Positions 7,301 through 8,159 of a stretch of DNA of 8,159 bases are shown here, piece after piece. Made by a program: the position numbers and the translations under genes. Below the pieces are notes generated by a model. The model saw nothing but the letters and a program-made list of their open reading frames with translations, searched no databases and had not been told where the DNA came from. Where the stretch lies: NCBI GenBank assembly GCA_902766855.1, contig CACXFE010000214.1:1-8159 (forward strand), written 5' to 3'. The DNA comes from Oscillospiraceae bacterium. Its GTDB lineage: Bacteria; Bacillota; Clostridia; Oscillospirales; Acutalibacteraceae. The stretch's first letter is position 1, and the number at the start of each line of letters is the position of its first letter.

Positions 7301-8012
7301 CAACGCAGGCAACGGCTGGGTGGAAAATGTTCAGTTCAACCCCCATTATTGGAAACGCGCCAACATTTCCTTCCGGGATAAAACCGATCAGGATCAACTG
7401 AACGACGCGGTGAACCAAACGCTGGAAGCCCTTATTTTCGGGGATAACGCCAGCGAACATGTGCTGGGCACCTTCGGGTACGGCGGGCAAAGCCTGTTGA
7501 ACTTTATTTCACAGGGCGCCGGCGGCACCAGCGGGTTGCTGATCGGCCACGGGTCAGACGGCTGCCGCACCGCGGTGACCGCGCACGAATTGGGAAAGGT
7601 GACCATGGTGAACGCGGAACTGGTGTCGATGAATGCCGCCGCAGAGATGCACCATTTGGTAACCAAACCCGGCATGACCGGCACGCTCGCGCTTTTCAAC
7701 GCGGTGGCGTGGGCACAGCCGCTGGATTGCTCGCTCCTGATCGAGGGGGGCAAAGTGGCGGTTTGCCAGTTGTTCTATCACAATCTGGAAAAAACTTCGC
7801 AAATTGCGGAAATTCGCGGCGGTACACTGTGGATGAGCAGTGCCATGCTGCCGGAAAAAGACCCGCATTTTCTGATCAACGGCGGAACGGTACGGCTGAA
7901 AGCCAACCTTTCCAAACAAACGGCGTCCATGATCCCGCCGGCGTGTCGGGAAGCCCTGCGTATCACACGGAACGCGGGCGCGGTCTCCCAGGCGTGCGGC
8001 TGGTGGATATAA
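4371..8012 (+). CDS. Large exported protein with two tandem pectate-lyase-like beta-helices
   Basis: A 1213-residue secreted protein. The signal peptide covers about residues 1-31: basic start (KRHQK), hydrophobic core (MLAVVLLLCAI), then PPPRLSAA with cleavage near A30-A31. Residues about 33-195 resemble a carbohydrate-binding jelly roll: an SDGTAGW start, SGYDTVEWDI (86-95), NGWLHAQVSL (142-151) and TYVLDTFRAV (182-191). Residues about 205-320 form a second beta domain (GEIRFLASVD, FYGFLVGNAADF, IIRAYVGYSD) of a kind I associate with clostridial exported proteins; its role is unknown. Two beta-helix units follow, about 378-790 and 812-1185. Each opens with the Pectate_lyase_3 pattern: IYDAVRDFAA, KGGGVVYLPEGKY and IPSGVTLRG in the first; VYDVTDFGA, TGGVVYVPQGEY and VPSGVELRG in the second. 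There is no LPXTG motif, S-layer domain or C-terminal membrane anchor, so release or binding through the N-terminal domain is likely. It could be a polysaccharide lyase, a GH28- or GH55-type hydrolase, or a binding protein; sequence alone does not decide. The preceding genes suggest a mannose- or galactose-containing target. Confidence 0.88.
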   Translation: MSEKRHQKPLAWMLAVVLLLCAIPPPRLSAAEESLLLSDGTAGWQYAGNSVIDYTAAGTVGTGFSVEGGYGALRKLSFSMPETDLSGYDTVEWDIKAGNSRENLFEKICSAYGDSLYFRLTDASGAACSFGKREIRFVYTENGWLHAQVSLHGIGIDVTRITGLALATLESNAFCTDLPAATYVLDTFRAVKRPMGEPVIEGAQANKQGEIRFLASVDRAEAERLKISAGRVFYGFLVGNAADFSETALWFGAEAPAKKYACPQLLTGENADRLYFTVTLPKQDIAETAIIRAYVGYSDQGGMTVRYSQDGFHGGYEVSADQILTEAESREVLKEMTAPVIAQEQGGSPLPAVRQTEAVAGKPFAVPLRYNPENEVCVAIYDAVRDFAAPVNDLTKDSSAAIQQALNAAKAKGGGVVYLPEGKYRCNTALAIPSGVTLRGEWLPPGETTAQTPGTVLMVYTGGITVSQAPFISLKTGGGLRNLTVFYPGIANGNIREYSPTIAETPSGGSDSYTVMNVTVLGGTVGFDAATAWSELHMLQNLYFSCLSQGVRVNDVTDIGRIERMYISPRYLLENTIQPLSAEVKETLTAYFADHADGLVIQRSDWQYVYGLFAEGLHRGVVFLPYYDASDNDRKRGSNGQMFKVEIADCGTAFDVTYTNAIGYAMTNVTVRDCGTGFRFSEEYLSSFEIAGLTFSGKVEVPLVTDGLPSGKITVTNAAFHSTGQTGYAVTVNGGGVSLQQCDFSGANRHVLLTGDTAALSVLGCTFPGLSDISRPAGAQARVKVDHTPLALPVFSGEHVFKETLPAPATADVYDVTDFGAVSGQDSTAAFQAALAAAGQTGGVVYVPQGEYFIGQALSVPSGVELRGIYDVPTHPITKGSVLCTDYGKNNEDAPAFLSLEAGAGISGLAFYTVGQQYTDFIPYAWTVRSLGENCWAKNCVFLNSYNALDFGTNPSAGHYIRYIGGSPLRRGVFVGNNAGNGWVENVQFNPHYWKRANISFRDKTDQDQLNDAVNQTLEALIFGDNASEHVLGTFGYGGQSLLNFISQGAGGTSGLLIGHGSDGCRTAVTAHELGKVTMVNAELVSMNAAAEMHHLVTKPGMTGTLALFNAVAWAQPLDCSLLIEGGKVAVCQLFYHNLEKTSQIAEIRGGTLWMSSAMLPEKDPHFLINGGTVRLKANLSKQTASMIPPACREALRITRNAGAVSQACGWWI
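4443..4464 (+). other. GC-rich hairpin inside the signal-peptide coding region
   Basis: CCGCCGCG (4443-4450) and CGCGGCGG (4457-4464) are perfect inverted repeats around a 6-base loop, CTTGTC. The structure lies 72-93 bases after the A of the ATG and spans the codons around signal peptidase cleavage. It has no U-tract, so it is not a terminator. It may be an mRNA structure that slows translation, or a by-product of Pro/Ala-rich GC codons. Confidence 0.45.
5508..5669 (+). repeat. N-terminal motif of beta-helix unit 1 (internal protein repeat, copy A)
   Basis: This codes for residues 380-433 of the large exported protein: the entry strand and helix (IYDAVRDFAA, SSAAIQQALNAA), then GGGVVYLPEGKY and the start of the IPSGVTLRG strand. 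It aligns along its length with the copy about 1.3 kb downstream at 6807-6953. The 15 bases 5610-5624 (ggcggcgtggtgtat) are identical to 6894-6908. The entry motif has AA after DF where the family usually has GA, so this copy is slightly less canonical. Confidence 0.8.
6051..6218 (+). repeat. Second shared motif in beta-helix unit 1 (copy A)
   Basis: Residues 561-616 of the large exported protein: a strand ending in ISPRYL, a charged helix-like stretch (SAEVKETLTAYF), then GLVIQRSDW and VYGLF. The same order appears in the second unit (FNPHYW, then DQLNDAVNQTLEALIFGD, then VLGTF) at an offset of about 422 residues. The alignment was made by eye. Confidence 0.6.
6807..6953 (+). repeat. N-terminal motif of beta-helix unit 2 (internal protein repeat, copy B)
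   Basis: Residues 813-861: VYDVTDFGA, DSTAAFQAALAAAG, TGGVVYVPQGEY, and the start of VPSGVELRG. It is the more canonical Pectate_lyase_3 entry of the two and shares the GGVVY core and the PSGV-LRG pattern with copy A. It marks the start of the second helix, which runs to about residue 1185. Confidence 0.8.
7320..7484 (+). repeat. Second shared motif in beta-helix unit 2 (copy B)
   Basis: Residues 984-1038: VENVQFNPHYW, then a polar helix-like insertion (DQDQLNDAVNQTLEAL), then IFGDNASEH and VLGTFGYGG. It corresponds to residues 561-616 in unit 1. Together with the entry motif it shows that the duplication covers much of the helix and not only the common pectate-lyase start. Confidence 0.6.
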
Positions 8013-8016
8013 ATTG

Positions 8017-8023
8017 AAGGAGG
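8017..8023 (+). promoter_or_regulatory. Strong ribosome binding site of the last gene
   Basis: AAGGAGG is a near-perfect Shine-Dalgarno in the 19-base gap after the double beta-helix gene, 8 bases before the ATG at 8032. It is the strongest such site in the window, which suggests the downstream exported protein is made at a higher rate than its neighbours. Confidence 0.9.
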
Positions 8024-8031
8024 AAAAAGTT

Positions 8032-8159
8032 ATGAAAGCATGGAAACGCATTTTATCTCTTTTCACGGCAACGGCAATTCTCTTGTCTGCCATGGTGGGC
8101 TCCGCCGCGGTTCTCACCAGTGCGGCGGAAGGCGATCTTGTAATCAGTGATTGCGACAC
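8032..8159 (+). CDS. Exported protein, N-terminal 42 residues only (cut by window end)
   Basis: The ATG is fixed by a strong ribosome binding site 8 bases upstream. The visible protein begins MKAWKRILSLF, a basic start leading into a hydrophobic core (FTATAILLSAMVGSAAVL). It ends with TSAA-EGD, a likely signal peptidase I site near residue 32. The mature part begins EGDLVISDCD, which resembles EESLLLSDGTAGW at the same place in the upstream exported protein. The two probably share an N-terminal carbohydrate-binding-like jelly roll (inference from about ten residues). The catalytic or other domains lie beyond the window. It follows the upstream gene by 19 bases in the same direction, so it is probably in the same operon. 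Confidence 0.87.
   Translation, partial: MKAWKRILSLFTATAILLSAMVGSAAVLTSAAEGDLVISDCD
8101..8129 (+). other. GC-rich hairpin inside the second signal-peptide coding region
   Basis: TCCGCCGC (8101-8108) and GCGGCGGA (8122-8129) are perfect inverted repeats with a 13-base loop. They lie 69-97 bases after the A of the ATG, at the codons around signal peptidase cleavage. This is nearly the same place as the hairpin in the upstream exported gene. The longer loop makes it the weaker of the two. Confidence 0.4.

Noticed and set aside
5511..7925. Phage tailspike as the identity of the beta-helix protein
   Set aside because: Pectate-lyase-like helices occur in tailspikes, but this protein has a signal peptide and carbohydrate-binding-like N-terminus, lies among glycosidase genes and has no phage genes nearby.
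8013..8031. Possible terminator or promoter between the last two genes
   Set aside because: The gap is 19 bases and is largely filled by the ribosome binding site. No stem with U-tract and no -35/-10 pair fits.
7554..8159. Minus-strand open frame crossing the junction of the last two genes
   Set aside because: It overlaps the end of the beta-helix gene, a strong ribosome binding site and a clear signal peptide on the plus strand. Its translation shows no domain.

Overview
The window looks like part of a carbohydrate-degradation locus from a GC-rich, Gram-positive anaerobe, most likely an uncultured gut or rumen Clostridia (Oscillospiraceae-type) bacterium. The taxonomic call is inference. 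It rests on clear Shine-Dalgarno sequences before each gene, the Bacillota flavour of the glycosidases, the style of the signal peptides and the dense plus-strand packing. No marker gene is present.

Layout: four genes, all on the plus strand, fill almost the whole window, with gaps of only 13, 13 and 19 bases. (1) Bases 1-2277: the 3' part of a GH38 alpha-mannosidase whose start lies upstream of the window. (2) Bases 2291-4357: a 688-residue cytosolic protein with the GH42-like plan (TIM barrel, glutaminase-like middle domain, small beta domain), in which both usual catalytic glutamates appear to be missing. (3) Bases 4371-8012: a 1213-residue exported protein with a signal peptide, a carbohydrate-binding-like jelly roll, a second small beta domain and two tandem right-handed beta-helix (pectate-lyase-superfamily) units. 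(4) Bases 8032-8159: the first 42 codons of another exported protein, whose mature N-terminus resembles that of gene 3. I see no promoter, terminator, RNA gene, mobile element or CRISPR array. The operon appears to start upstream and continue downstream.

How it may work (inference): the exported proteins would bind or cut a mannose- and/or galactose-containing glycan outside the cell, and the two proteins without signal peptides would process imported oligosaccharides in the cytosol. No transporter or regulator is inside the window. The points most worth following up are the GH42-like protein with an apparently dismantled active site, and the double beta-helix protein. Its two halves share an N-terminal motif and also a second, internal motif, so it may belong to an undescribed enzyme or glycan-binding family.
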